From Pseudomonas sp. BN102 (lineage in GTDB: Bacteria > Pseudomonadota > Gammaproteobacteria > Pseudomonadales > Pseudomonadaceae), in the NCBI RefSeq assembly GCF_029871245.1, contig NZ_SSON01000043.1, positions 1 through 64,000 on the forward strand: a DNA stretch of 64,000 nucleotides, in the 5' to 3' direction. Under the pieces are notes generated by a model. It had not been told where the DNA came from and did not search any database. It worked only from the letters and a program-made list of their open reading frames with translations. A program made the position numbers and the translations under genes. The stretch's first letter is position 1, and the number at the start of each line of letters is the position of its first letter. Below are positions 7,822 to 16,625 of the stretch, one piece after another.

Positions 7822-8811
7822 TCAAAGGAACGCGAAGAAGGTTCCGACGTTGTTTTCCAGCGCATTACGATAGATTTTTTCGGCGGTGGTGTTGTCTTGG
7901 ATGGCCATGCCGGTGGAGTCGAAGATGGTGATTTCTTGGTCGCTCTCCCGGCCCGGCTTTCTGCCCAGCAGAATCTCGCCGAGTTCGCCGTGGATATCGT
8001 CCAGGCTGATGATCTTCTCCTTCAGCGGATGCCAGGTTTCCCCTTTTTCGATGCACTGCGAGATCGAGTCGTTGACTATCTTGGCGTGCCTGAATATCTC
8101 GGGATCCAACTCCTGCTTGCCTTTCATATCCGTGCCGATGGCGACGATATGAGTGCCGGGTTTCACCCAGCTCGCTTCCACCAGCGAGCCCTTGCCACGG
8201 GTGGTGGTGATCAGGATGTCGGCCTGCTCGACCGCTTCCTGCTTCGAATCCGCCAGGATCACCGGGATACCGAACTCGCCTTCGATATCCGCTTTGAAGC
8301 GCTCGCGCGTTTCCGGGCTTCTACTCCAGGCATGGATCTCTTCGATCTCCATCACCAGGCTGATGGCGCGAATCTGCATCCGCGCCTGGTTGCCGGTGCC
8401 TATGCAGGAGATCTTCTTGGCATTCTTTCTCGCCAGCGCCTTGACCGAGACGGCGCCCGACGCGCCCGTCCTGAGGCCGGTGAGCAGGCTTCCATCCATC
8501 ACGCAGATCAGTGCGCAGCTCCTGGCATCGAACAGCAGAACGCTACCCATGCCGTTGGGCACACCATGCGCGGCCGGGTTATCGAGGAAGCCGCCGGACG
8601 AGGCCTTCATCGAGATGATTTCATTGGCCTTGCAGTAACCGACCTTGAAGTCGATCTCTCCGCGCGGCTCCGGCAGATGTATGCCTATGTAATCGGGCTG
8701 TACCACCTGCCCAGCGCTGAAGGCCTTGTAGGCCTCCTCCACCGTTCCGATGACCTCCTCCATGGATATCAATCTGCCGACTTCTGCTTTGTTAAGCAGC
8801 AGAGTTTTCAT
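7822..8811 (-). CDS. Ornithine cyclodeaminase / mu-crystallin family imine reductase
   Basis: 329 residues. It has the substrate-binding lysine region SMKASSGG (K69), the Rossmann nucleotide motif [11 protein letters not shown] (136-146) and the C-terminal [10 protein letters not shown], all typical of the family. Members include ornithine cyclodeaminase, alanine dehydrogenase, ketimine reductase, iminosuccinate reductase (BhcD) and EutC. Coupled with the dehydratase downstream, it may reduce the imine that enzyme forms (inference from BhcB-BhcD and EutB-EutC precedents). GAGG precedes the ATG. It is the first gene of the two-gene minus-strand operon. Confidence 0.87.
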   Translation of the reverse strand: MKTLLLNKAEVGRLISMEEVIGTVEEAYKAFSAGQVVQPDYIGIHLPEPRGEIDFKVGYCKANEIISMKASSGGFLDNPAAHGVPNGMGSVLLFDARSCALICVMDGSLLTGLRTGASGAVSVKALARKNAKKISCIGTGNQARMQIRAISLVMEIEEIHAWSRSPETRERFKADIEGEFGIPVILADSKQEAVEQADILITTTRGKGSLVEASWVKPGTHIVAIGTDMKGKQELDPEIFRHAKIVNDSISQCIEKGETWHPLKEKIISLDDIHGELGEILLGRKPGRESDQEITIFDSTGMAIQDNTTAEKIYRNALENNVGTFFAFL

Positions 8812-9472
8812 CTACAGGACCTCACTGTTCTTTTGATCTGGGCAGCCGTAATTGACCGGGCTTACGCAAGCATCATCGATGCCGGGACTGCTCGCCCTGT
8901 TCGGCGCAAGTAGCGCGGCAAGGCAGGGCCGGTTTTCTGTGAGCAGTATGCTGGCGAGCGCTCGGCAGAAAATTTCGAATACCGGGTGAATACGCTATTT
9001 CCGCACACTTTCCTCGCCATCGACGAAAGCTAACGCTCCGCTCCTGCGACGTATGCATCGCGCGAGGCCAAAGCCCCTGTAGCATGCATTCCCGCACCTT
9101 CTTCGCAGGCGGGAGGAAAGGCGCAGAGGCTGCAGAACCTGTTGCGCCGAGCACCGCAGCAGAAACTTCCAGGCGCCCCCAGGAAAACGCCCGATTCTGC
9201 GATCGCACACTGCCAATACGACAGCCCCCTTTGGGGTGCGATGCCTAAGATAGGATCAGCGCAACGGCATGAGTGACTGCCGAAGCCTGTCTGCCGCGCC
9301 GAATCGAGCGATAAGGCAGCAGACCCGAATCTCAGTTTCGATCATCCGCTCTGGTGCGCATCGATCAGCTTATCGGCGCGCGCCGACACGGCCTTGCAGC
9401 CGCCTTGCAGCGCTGCTCTGCACCGCTTTCTGCGAAGCCGTAAAACAACAGATTCCAGGCCAGGAGAACAGA
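8812..9472. other. Intergenic region between divergent genes, no gene recognised
   Basis: About 660 bases between the ornithine cyclodeaminase-like gene (minus) and the FAD oxidoreductase (plus). It must hold both promoters. Around 8944-8980 a GAGCAGTATGCTGG stretch followed by TCGGCAGAAAAT recalls half-sites of the shared element at 2382, but order and spacing differ. Open frames here do not resemble known proteins. Confidence 0.45.
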
Positions 9473-10798
9473 ATGCCGGCTCCCTTGATCACCATGCAGT
9501 CCAGTCCGGAGCTGCCGAAAAGCGCCGATGTCGTCGTCATCGGCGGCGGCATCATTGGCGTATGCGCCGCCTATTTCATGTCGCGCCAGGGCATGAGTGT
9601 TGCTCTGGTGGAGAAGGGACGTATCGGCGCAGAACAATCCAGCCGCAACTGGGGCTGGTGCCGCCAGCAGAACCGCGATGCGCGCGAACTGCCGTTATCG
9701 ACCAAGAGTCTCGCGCTCTGGGAGGAGATCACCACTGACCTCGGGGTAGACCTTGGTTTCCGCCGCTGCGGTTTGTTCTATCTCTCGGATAGCCAGGCCG
9801 AACTGGACGGATGGTCGAGATGGCGCGACTTCGCGCTGACCCAGGGGGTCACGTCCCACATGCTGAGCAGCGCCGAGGCCACACAACGCGGCGCGGCCAC
9901 CGGCAAGCCCTGGTTGGGCGGCGTGTTCTCGCCGTCCGATGGCATCGCCGACCCGGCGCGGGCGGCGCCGCTGATCGCCAAGGGAGTGCTCAAGCATGGC
10001 GGGACGATCCACCAGTTCTGCGCCGCCCGCGGCGTCGAGACCGAGGCGGGTCGGGTATCGGGAGTCATCACCGAAAAGGGCGTGATCAAGACCCGCCAGG
10101 TGGTAATGGCCGGCGGCGCCTGGGCCTCCTCCTTCTGCGCCCAGCTAGGCATTCGCTTTCCGCAGGCTTCGGTTCGCTCCTCCATCCTTTCGGTCATGCC
10201 GGGAGTCCAGGGGCTTCCCGATACGCTGCATACCAGCGAGGTGACCGTCACCCGGCGCGGCGACGGCGGCTATACCCTGGCCATTTCCGGACGTGCCTGC
10301 GTGGATCCGACGCCACAGCAACTGCGCTTCTCCTCGTACTTTCTGCCGATGTTCGCCAAGCGCTGGCAGATGCTCTCGCCGGGCGGTCTGCAGGGTTGGC
10401 AGTACGGGCATGAGACGCGCAGCAAATGGGCGCTCGACCGCCCCACACCGATGGAGCGGGTGCGCATCCTCGATCCGCGCCCGTCGGAATCGATACTGCG
10501 CGATACCCTGGCCCGCGCGCGCCGTCTACTGCCTGCCCTGGGCAGCGTACCGGTTCAGGCAGGCTGGGCCGGCTATATCGACAGCACCCCCGATGGCGTA
10601 CCGGTCATCGATGAGGCGCAAAACCTGCCAGGCTTCATCCTGGCCGCCGGCTTCTCGGGTCACGGCTTCGGCATCGGCCCCGGCGCCGGGCGCCTGATCG
10701 CCGAACTGGCACAGGGGCAGACGCCGTTCGTGGACCATACCCAGTACAGCCTCGCACGCCTGAACAAAGGCGTCTGGGGCAAGGTCTCGGAGTTCTGA
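9473..10798 (+). CDS. FAD-dependent amino acid/amine oxidoreductase (DadA/DAO family)
   Basis: 441 residues. The N-terminal dinucleotide-binding motif is VVVIGGGIIGVCAAYF (GxGxxG at 24-29), followed by EKGRIGAEQSSRNWGWCRQQ. The C-terminal FAD contact is AAGFSGHGFGIGPGAG, typical of D-amino-acid-dehydrogenase-like flavoproteins. AGGAG lies seven bases before this ATG; an in-frame upstream extension of 68 codons has no RBS and no family similarity. Members oxidise D-amino acids, glycine derivatives or N-methylated amines to imines or keto acids. The neighbouring dehydratase and imine reductase suggest the same catabolic island. Substrate not determinable. Confidence 0.87.
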   Translation: MPAPLITMQSSPELPKSADVVVIGGGIIGVCAAYFMSRQGMSVALVEKGRIGAEQSSRNWGWCRQQNRDARELPLSTKSLALWEEITTDLGVDLGFRRCGLFYLSDSQAELDGWSRWRDFALTQGVTSHMLSSAEATQRGAATGKPWLGGVFSPSDGIADPARAAPLIAKGVLKHGGTIHQFCAARGVETEAGRVSGVITEKGVIKTRQVVMAGGAWASSFCAQLGIRFPQASVRSSILSVMPGVQGLPDTLHTSEVTVTRRGDGGYTLAISGRACVDPTPQQLRFSSYFLPMFAKRWQMLSPGGLQGWQYGHETRSKWALDRPTPMERVRILDPRPSESILRDTLARARRLLPALGSVPVQAGWAGYIDSTPDGVPVIDEAQNLPGFILAAGFSGHGFGIGPGAGRLIAELAQGQTPFVDHTQYSLARLNKGVWGKVSEF

Positions 10799-10813
10799 GC
10801 ACCTCGCCGCTCT

Positions 10814-10834
10814 GGCGGGAGCCTCGCTCCCGCC
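10814..10834 (+). terminator. Hairpin after the FAD oxidoreductase
   Basis: GGCGGGAGC and GCTCCCGCC form a perfect 9-bp stem with a CTC loop, 15 bases past the stop. The following tract (CTCCTCTACCCC) lacks a clean U-run, so it may be a weak terminator or mRNA-stabilising hairpin. Confidence 0.5.
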
Positions 10835-11027
10835 TCCTCTACCCCTTCGTTATCGACCGAGCTGCTCGAACCTGTGAGCGCGTATCGGACTGCCTTGGGC
10901 AACCCTGCCCCTCCTCTGCAATCCGATCCAGTTGGCTGAAACGCGGCAGCCCCGGCGTGCCGTTCGGAACAGTTACGCCCCATAAGCGCCTGCGGATCGC
11001 TATCGCGCAAGCGCCGACCACTAAGGC

Positions 11028-11735
11028 TTATTTGACGACGTACAGCTTGCGAACGTAGACGCTACTCTCCCAGGCGCAGGGTGTGCCCTGGGCCACGAAT
11101 ACCGTATCGCCGGTATTGACCTTCAGCTCGACGCCGTCGGCGAGCTGCAGGGTGACGCTGCCTTCGATCAGGTGCATCAGCTCATGCACCTTGTGCGGAC
11201 GAGCGTGACGCGTGTAGGGCGTCGAATCCCAAACACCGATGAGCAGATTGCTGGTGGTATCCACGAAGGCGTTATGGGAACGGCATTGCGGGGCGGGGCT
11301 AATCAGGATCTGCGCATCTGGCCCCTGCGAGGGATTCAGCGCCGCGCGCGGATCGAGCGGGATCAGGCCGGGCTTGCGCTCGTCGCCCTGGCTCAGTGCG
11401 CAGAACGCCCAGAGGCTACCGGCCTGCGCCTGCACGCGCAGCGCCGTACCACGACCTATCACCACGCTGTCTCCGACACCCAACTCGAGCGTCTGCTGCT
11501 CGTCCTGCAGCCCGACCTTTCCGGCGTGGACAACCAGCATTTCAGTGTGCGGGTAATCCTCGACGACTAGCTCTCCACTTGCCTGGACGGTGCCAGCGGA
11601 AATGCCATCGTTGCCCTGATAGGCCACTTGGCGAACGTCGCCGAAGGGATCGGACGAACTCAGGGAGGCGGGAGGAAACGCTGCAGCAGGAATGCCGTCG
11701 GCGTGCACCAGCAGCGAAGCAATAGGGTGTGACAT
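11028..11735 (-). CDS. Two-cupin domain protein
   Basis: 235 residues in two beta-barrel halves. The N-terminal cupin spans about 40-115 (EMLVVHAGKV, GDSVVIGRGTAL) and the C-terminal cupin about 165-235 (VHELMHLIEGSVTLQLADG, NTGDTVFVAQG). The histidine and glutamate of HELMH could bind a metal. ATG at MSHPIAS has GGAG nine bases upstream; a TTG five codons earlier is possible. Such cupins act as enzymes or sensors in amino-acid and ethanolamine catabolism. It is a single-gene minus-strand unit. Its upstream region carries copy B of the shared element, implying co-regulation with the aldehyde dehydrogenase at 848-2317. Confidence 0.8.
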   Translation of the reverse strand: MSHPIASLLVHADGIPAAAFPPASLSSSDPFGDVRQVAYQGNDGISAGTVQASGELVVEDYPHTEMLVVHAGKVGLQDEQQTLELGVGDSVVIGRGTALRVQAQAGSLWAFCALSQGDERKPGLIPLDPRAALNPSQGPDAQILISPAPQCRSHNAFVDTTSNLLIGVWDSTPYTRHARPHKVHELMHLIEGSVTLQLADGVELKVNTGDTVFVAQGTPCAWESSVYVRKLYVVK

Positions 11736-11854
11736 CGATAGTGTCTCCAATGGTAGGGAGTAGATGAGGCGCGCATCGGCGACTCATGAAGGAGTTCGAA
11801 AAGAAGGTTTGGCACCGGCTTGGTGGGCTCCGCTGCCAGGTCTCCATGCTAGGA

Positions 11855-11943
11855 AATATCACCCGATATTTGCTGCGGACTTCCCACCTCGCTCGAGCAT
11901 TAGCTGCTGCCTGAAAATCCGAAACTTATGTAATCCACCGAAT
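11855..11943. promoter_or_regulatory. Shared upstream element, copy B
   Basis: AAATATC-ACCC-GATATTT is a perfect 7-bp-arm palindrome (11854-11871), followed by TGCTGCGGAC, GAGCATTAGCTGC, GCCTG and AATCCACCGAA. It aligns without gaps with copy A at a constant offset, the palindrome centres coinciding. It starts about 120 bp upstream of the cupin gene and on the other side faces the plus-strand porin at 12171. Confidence 0.55.
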
Positions 11944-12170
11944 TGATCCGCCCCCCTTGCCAGCCCTGATTTGCAGCTGAGATATAGCCACCGCGCTCGG
12001 GGGAGAGGACGGGTGCGGTCCTCGCCGGTCAGCCGCGTTCTAAGTCGATTGCAATGACCGAACGAGCCCAACGTCCTCACACCTCGAACCGACGCGATTC
12101 ATCTGAGCTGCCATAAAAGCGTTGCCCCCCATCTGGGCAATGAACACTAATAAGATCAATGGAGTACTCC

Positions 12171-13505
12171 ATGAGCGCCCTTAAACCGAGCTGTCTCGCA
12201 CTGGCGATAACCGCCGTCTCGCAACTGGCCGTAGCTGGCCAGGAACAAGCCAAAGGCTTCATCGAAGACAGCAGCCTCACTCTGCTTAACCGCAACTTCT
12301 ACATGAACCGAGATTTCCGTCACGGCGGCAGTAATAGCCAGGGGATCAACCGCTCGAAGCCTGTCAGCGAGCGCAATGGTTATCGTGAGGAGTGGGCGCA
12401 CGGAGCCATGCTCAACTTCACTTCCGGCTTCACCCAGGGCACGGTCGGGTTCGGCGCGGATACCTTCGCCTACGGGGGGGTCAAGCTTGATACCGGTCGC
12501 GGGCGCGCCGGCGCTGGCCTGCTGCCGATCAGCAATAACCAGACTGCTGATGCCGAAGTACCTGATGCTTTTGGTGAGATCGGCGGCGCAGTGAAGATGC
12601 GGGTCTCCTCCACCGTACTGAAGTACGGCGAACAGCGCCCGACCGCACCGGTATTCGCTATGGGCGACAACCGTCTGCTGCCGGAAGTGGCGACCGGCTT
12701 CCAACTGTCCAGCAGCGAGCTCGACAACCTCCTCTTCGAGGCTGGCCATTTCACCGCGTACAACGGCAGAAACTCGACCAACTCCGACGACAAGCTGCTA
12801 ACCACGTACGGCGGCGTAGAAGCGGACAGCGTCGACTTTCTCGGGGGCTCCTACAAGGTCAACGACAGGCTCGTCTTCATGGCCTACGCCAGCGAAGCCG
12901 AGGAGGTCTGGCGACAATACTTCGGCAGCGCCTCGTACATCCTCCCGCTTGCCAACCAACACGCCCTGTCGTTCGGTCTGACTGCGTACAAGACCAGTGA
13001 CGAAGGAGAAGCACGTGCCGGTGAACTGGACACTACCAGTTGGTCGGCCAAAGCCGCGTATGCTTTCGGCCCGCACAAGCTGACCCTGGCCTATCAGAAA
13101 ATCGACGGCGACGAAACCTTCGACTACATTGGCGTCGACTCGATCTGGCTGGCCAACTCCGTTCAGTACTCGGACTTCAACGCCCCCAACGAGCGGTCGA
13201 TGCAGATCCGCTACGACCTCAACATGGCAAGCTTCGGCGTGCCTGGCCTGACCTTGATGGCGCGCTACATCAAAGGCGATCAGATCGACTTCACCAAGGC
13301 TGATCCGACTGGCACCTCTTTCCGCGCCGGAGCGGACGATGAGCATCACTGGGAGCGCGACCTGGAAGCCAAGTATGTGGTCCAGGAAGGAGCTGCCAAG
13401 GACCTGTCCTTCCGCGTGCGCCAGGCCACCCATCGCTCCAGTTCGTTCGACAGTGATATCGATGAGGTACGCCTGATCATCGAGTACCCCCTGAGCATCC
13501 TGTAA
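12171..13505 (+). CDS. OprD-family outer membrane porin
   Basis: 444 residues. The signal peptide (about 1-22, ending AVAG) is followed by the family hallmark SLTLLNRNFYMNRDFR and WAHGAMLNFTSGFTQGTVGFGADTF. Alternating beta-strands and a terminal EVRLIIEYPLSIL complete the 18-strand barrel pattern. GGAG lies six bases before this ATG; another ATG four codons earlier is less well placed. OprD porins import amino acids, peptides or small organic acids. Here it probably admits the substrate of the neighbouring amine/amino-acid catabolic genes. A strong terminator follows. Specificity cannot be assigned from sequence alone. Confidence 0.92.
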   Translation: MSALKPSCLALAITAVSQLAVAGQEQAKGFIEDSSLTLLNRNFYMNRDFRHGGSNSQGINRSKPVSERNGYREEWAHGAMLNFTSGFTQGTVGFGADTFAYGGVKLDTGRGRAGAGLLPISNNQTADAEVPDAFGEIGGAVKMRVSSTVLKYGEQRPTAPVFAMGDNRLLPEVATGFQLSSSELDNLLFEAGHFTAYNGRNSTNSDDKLLTTYGGVEADSVDFLGGSYKVNDRLVFMAYASEAEEVWRQYFGSASYILPLANQHALSFGLTAYKTSDEGEARAGELDTTSWSAKAAYAFGPHKLTLAYQKIDGDETFDYIGVDSIWLANSVQYSDFNAPNERSMQIRYDLNMASFGVPGLTLMARYIKGDQIDFTKADPTGTSFRAGADDEHHWERDLEAKYVVQEGAAKDLSFRVRQATHRSSSFDSDIDEVRLIIEYPLSIL

Positions 13506-13580
13506 GCACAATCGCCACTTTATTCTGCCAGGGATCGGCAAGTTCTTTTCGAAGGCATCCTCCACGCTCCATTGCCTCCA

Positions 13581-13604
13581 GACGCCCAACCGGGCGTCTT
13601 TTTT
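13581..13604 (+). terminator. Rho-independent terminator of the porin gene
   Basis: GACGCCC and GGGCGTC pair around AACC and are followed directly by six T residues, about 75 bp beyond the porin stop. Confidence 0.9.
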
Positions 13605-13812
13605 GTGCCCGACCGTAGACTTGAAGGCGGTTACGTGACGGCCGAGGCTATTCGCACGGCTGTCGCCTCCTTGCTGATTACACCCTGCTGATTCAAATAG
13701 CCCAATGTCGAGTATCAATCATGGATGAAACATGGCTCGCCACGGACACCACCGAAGGTGAGTCCATACCTCCTGGAGGGCTGCAACCGTGTGCCACAAA
13801 GGCAAAATCTCT

Positions 13813-13895
13813 CCCGGCATTTACTGCCGATCCCAGCGCCCGTACGAGCAGTAACTATGGCCTGCACAACTGTCCGCTTGGCGAATATGCCGAAT
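13813..13895. promoter_or_regulatory. Shared upstream element, copy C
   Basis: CCGGCATTTACTGCCGA, CCCGTACGAGCAGTA and GGCCTG reproduce copy A at 38 of 51 positions by hand alignment, ending GCCGAA after a one-base shift. It lies about 95 bp upstream of the GNAT gene but in the opposite orientation relative to the gene compared with copies A and B. TTTACTGC and GCAGTA are inverted half-sites, so orientation may not matter to a dimeric binder. The rest of 13605-13990 shows nothing recognisable. Confidence 0.45.
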
Positions 13896-13990
13896 TAACC
13901 GGCACCTATTGCCACGCTTCGGCGCAGGTGGGATACAGGCTCCATCGAACACGCAATCAAAGCCGTGCGGCCCATTCACGGAGACCTGTC

Positions 13991-14848
13991 ATGCCCGACT
14001 CGCAGAATCATCGGTATACCTATCGCCCCATGACCGCCGCCGACGTGCCGGCGGCCCATGCCTTGTCGGTGCAGCTCAAATGGCCGCACCGCCTGGACGA
14101 CTGGGCCATGCTGCAACACGTCGCTGAAGGGTTCGTTGTGGAGGATGCCGGTCGCCTGATCGGAACGGCCTTCTCCTGCCGGCAAGGTGACTACGCCACC
14201 ATCGGCCTGGTCATCGTGAGCGATGACTATCAGGGTCAAGGTATCGGTCGCAAGCTGATGGAGCAGGCCCTGCAAGCCTGCGGCTCGGCAACGGCGGTAC
14301 TCAACGCGACGCTCGCTGGCGTGCCGCTGTATGCCAGCCAGGGCTTTGTCGAGTTCGGCGAGATTCATCAGCACCAAGGTCACGTGCAACACATTGCGCG
14401 CCCTGCCCTGGCGGCTGGCGAACACTGCAGAGTTTCCAGGGTCGAGGACTGGCCACAGGTACTCGAACTGGCCCATGCGGGCAGCGGCCTCGACAGAACC
14501 TGTGTATTCCAGGATCTCCAAGACGCGATCGAGCGGACGACCGTCATAGAGCGCGATGGCCGATTGCGCGCCTTCGCGATGCTCCGCGCCTTCGGCCGTG
14601 GCCACGTCATCGGCCCAATTGTCGCGGAGACGCCGGAACAAGCCAAGCATCTGATCGCCGAGCTGCTTGACCACGTCCAGGGGGAATTCGTGCGCCTGGA
14701 TGTCTTGGCGGACATCGGGCTCGGCGACTGGTTGAGCGATGCGGGATTGCGGCACGTCGATAGCGTCGCACAGATGGCCCGAGGAACGCCGCCCGTACCC
14801 CTTGGTGGTGTCCGGCAGTTCGCGCTAGTAACCCAGGCCATCGGCTAA
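13991..14848 (+). CDS. GNAT-family N-acetyltransferase with C-terminal extension
   Basis: 285 residues. The N-terminal half is a GNAT fold with the acetyl-CoA loop QGQGIGRKLM (81-90) after GLVIVSDDYQ. The C-terminal half (about 145-285) is a second acetyltransferase-like domain, as in two-domain GNATs. GGAGA precedes the ATG; the open frame extends 90 codons further upstream without family similarity or RBS, so the shorter start is preferred. Members acetylate small amines or amino acids. The upstream element shared with the aldehyde dehydrogenase and cupin genes suggests it belongs to the same regulon. Substrate unknown. Confidence 0.82.
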   Translation: MPDSQNHRYTYRPMTAADVPAAHALSVQLKWPHRLDDWAMLQHVAEGFVVEDAGRLIGTAFSCRQGDYATIGLVIVSDDYQGQGIGRKLMEQALQACGSATAVLNATLAGVPLYASQGFVEFGEIHQHQGHVQHIARPALAAGEHCRVSRVEDWPQVLELAHAGSGLDRTCVFQDLQDAIERTTVIERDGRLRAFAMLRAFGRGHVIGPIVAETPEQAKHLIAELLDHVQGEFVRLDVLADIGLGDWLSDAGLRHVDSVAQMARGTPPVPLGGVRQFALVTQAIG

Positions 14849-14956
14849 TCCAGTCGTCAGATAACCACCAACCGCAATCGGAGTCTGCGCGATCCAGATC
14901 CGCAGGCATCTGGCCACCGGGGCTAGCCTTCAGACCTTCACTACGGAGTAACCATC

Positions 14957-15184
14957 ATGGGTATAGGCGGCATCAGTATCTGGAAGCTTCTGATCATCCT
15001 GCTGATCCTGATCATGTTGTTCGGCACTAAGCGCCTGAAAGGACTGGGATCGGATCTGGGTGAGACGATAAAAGGCCTGCGCAACTCCATGGGCAACGAC
15101 GACGCGCAGGCCTTCGAGACTGCACCGGGTCAAACCAACGATGCGCATCCGCACAAGATCGAAGACCCGATGCAGAAACACTAA
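14957..15184 (+). CDS. tatA: TatA/TatE-like twin-arginine translocase subunit, solitary
   Basis: 75 residues: short N-terminus MGIGGISIWK, one membrane helix (LLIILLILIMLFG, about 11-23), the FGTKRLKGLG hinge (consensus FGxKxLPxLG), an amphipathic helix SDLGETIKGLRNSM and an acidic/polar tail. This is the TatA pattern, which forms the pore-like component of the Tat export system. No tatB or tatC lies nearby, so it is an accessory copy that would rely on the main Tat locus. Symbol given on family grounds; tatE would be equally fitting. Confidence 0.85.
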   Translation: MGIGGISIWKLLIILLILIMLFGTKRLKGLGSDLGETIKGLRNSMGNDDAQAFETAPGQTNDAHPHKIEDPMQKH

Positions 15185-15358
15185 AAGCTTCGTGCAGCTG
15201 TGCAGCTCACCCCCCGAGCGGCCCATTTGTGAATTATCACGGGCTATTGGGGCAGACTTCACGAGAGACCTCCCCGTCTACTCGTTCATGTGTTCCGGTC
15301 AACGGCGGCAACACCACCAGTTTCCAACAACTTAACTACGCCACAGTAGGTTGCCATC

Positions 15359-15704
15359 CTGAAACCCGCAGGCTAGAGTGCGCCCGTCGTGGTAAATCCC
15401 ACGACCGGGCGTGAGAACCCGGATGTTGTCCAAGGCACGGTAGCGCCGTAGAGCAGAGCCAATGTTTACGCATTGTGCTACAGCGCTTCTATGGCGGACC
15501 GTGTGAGGCGGGCTTTTGCCCGGCCGGTTTCCTTGGACGCCGGATTCTCACCCTTGCACGGTCCGCCTCCTATGCTCGTGAGAAGGCTGGTAGGCGGCTC
15601 CTTAACCCGTCCAAGGAGCATAAGGAAAATGCGCTACCTCCTTTTTACCCGAGAGCTCCGCCTTGGGAGTTTGGTCTTGTTCACCTCTATTCCGGAGGTG
15701 TGCC
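15359..15704 (+). other. Structured leader of an integrative-element module
   Basis: No protein-coding signal is seen from 15185 to here. The leader contains a hairpin around GTCGTGG-TAAAT-CCCACGAC (about 15388-15407) and a larger imperfect stem whose 11-bp outer arms GGCGGACCGTG (15493-15503) and CACGGTCCGCC (15557-15567) are exact complements. It ends in GGAGGTG, the RBS of the next gene. Long structured 5' leaders are common before ICE/plasmid antirestriction genes. Function (attenuation, recombination or replication) is not shown. Confidence 0.5.
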
Positions 15705-15974
15705 ATGGCTGAGTTCGAAACCTGCGTTGTTCCCTTCCCACGGCGGCCTAGTCCGCTGCATGAATCCGAGCGCTCTCCCCTCCCCGTCGAGGCTGCGGCC
15801 GAACTGCGCGCCACCATGCTCGGCAACTTGCTGGATCAAATGGCCGGGCCGGATGGACTCCAGCCGGAAAACCTGCGCCTGCGGGTGGCGGCTTACTCGG
15901 CCCAGGATCTACTCGACGAGATGGTCGTGCTGTTCCGTCGCGCGCTGTCTGAAGCGCGAGGAGGTGCCCGATGA
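15705..15974 (+). CDS. Small hypothetical protein of a mobile-element module
   Basis: 89 residues, not recognised as a named family. The core reads SPLPVEAAAELRATMLGNLL, then DQMAGPDGLQPENL, then a helical tail. A strong RBS (GGAGGTG) precedes the ATG, and its stop overlaps the next start as ATGA. A degraded copy of the same core (SLLPVKAAAELHAIMLGNLL) occurs at 32598-32720 beside an integrase remnant, linking it to mobile DNA. Its role may be regulatory or anti-defence given the ardA gene downstream (inference). Confidence 0.7.
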   Translation: MAEFETCVVPFPRRPSPLHESERSPLPVEAAAELRATMLGNLLDQMAGPDGLQPENLRLRVAAYSAQDLLDEMVVLFRRALSEARGGAR

Positions 15975-16267
15975 GCGAGGGCGTCATGACTTGTCTCCCG
16001 CCACACGATGGCCATCCCGGCATGGAAATCATCTGGGCCGCGGACTGCCGGCAGGCTTTCAACCAAGGCGTCGGACTGGCTCAGACCTGGCTCGACAATG
16101 CTCGCAGCGGCTGGCTGTGGGCGATCATGATCGCCGAGCGTGATCTTCTCCCCTGTGCAATGGAACGGCGTGCTTTCGAGGTCGGTTTCCTGAGCCGTAT
16201 TCACCAGCGGCTGTGTTCGTTGCAGCGCAATGAGCAGCGGACCCGGGATCTGGCTTTGACGCGGTAG
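15971..16267 (+). CDS. Small hypothetical protein coupled to the preceding gene
   Basis: 98 residues, no family recognised. Begins MSEGVMTCLPPHDGHPGMEI and includes GLAQTWLDNARSGWLWAIMIAERDL. Its ATG overlaps the previous stop (ATGA), so the two are co-translated. A hairpin follows immediately. Together with the ardA gene about 360 bp downstream it looks like part of an ICE/plasmid cargo set. Confidence 0.65.
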   Translation: MSEGVMTCLPPHDGHPGMEIIWAADCRQAFNQGVGLAQTWLDNARSGWLWAIMIAERDLLPCAMERRAFEVGFLSRIHQRLCSLQRNEQRTRDLALTR

Positions 16268-16277
16268 GCACGAAACT

Positions 16278-16298
16278 CGAGCCGGCTCAGCCGGCTCG
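16278..16298 (+). terminator. Hairpin after the two-gene unit
   Basis: CGAGCCGGCT and AGCCGGCTCG are exact 10-base inverted arms separated by one base, 10 bp past the stop codon. There is no long T tract, so termination is probable but not certain. Confidence 0.5.
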
Positions 16299-16625
16299 AT
16301 TCTGTAGAGCCCGCCATAGGATTTCTTGATAGACGCGCATGTCCTCTCCGGCCCCTTGGGCCTGCGCGCTTCGCTTGCCTTTGGTGCCACATGTGTGTGT
16401 GAAGCATTGGGCTGTCACCACCAGTGGTGACCCTTTCCCACTCCCAGAGCAGGGGTTCTTGCCCCCTCAAAATCAAGAAAAATAGACGGTTTCCACCCGG
16501 CCGCTGCGCTGGGTGGAGCCTCCGCGATTTTTCCTGATTTTTTCACGACGGCCTTAGTCGCCCTAGTCGGCAGGGGTTCATGCGCAACGCAAGCGCAGAA
16601 CCCTGAAGACGAAGGAGCGAAAGCC
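16299..16625 (+). other. ardA leader region
   Basis: Non-coding stretch of about 330 bases. It includes a possible hairpin (CCACCC / GGGTGG near 16494-16518), an AT-rich segment TTTTTCCTGATTTTTTCA (about 16530) and the RBS GAAGGAGCG just before ardA. It probably carries the ardA promoter. Single-strand promoters active on incoming DNA are known for some antirestriction genes, but nothing here proves one. Confidence 0.4.

Noticed and set aside
8938-8990. Possible fourth copy of the shared upstream element
   Set aside because: GAGCAGTATGC and TCGGCAGAAAAT half-sites are present but in a different order and spacing; not enough to call.
13721-13990. 90-codon N-terminal extension of the GNAT frame
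   Set aside because: No RBS at its start, no domain, and it contains the non-coding shared element; the shorter start has GGAGA.
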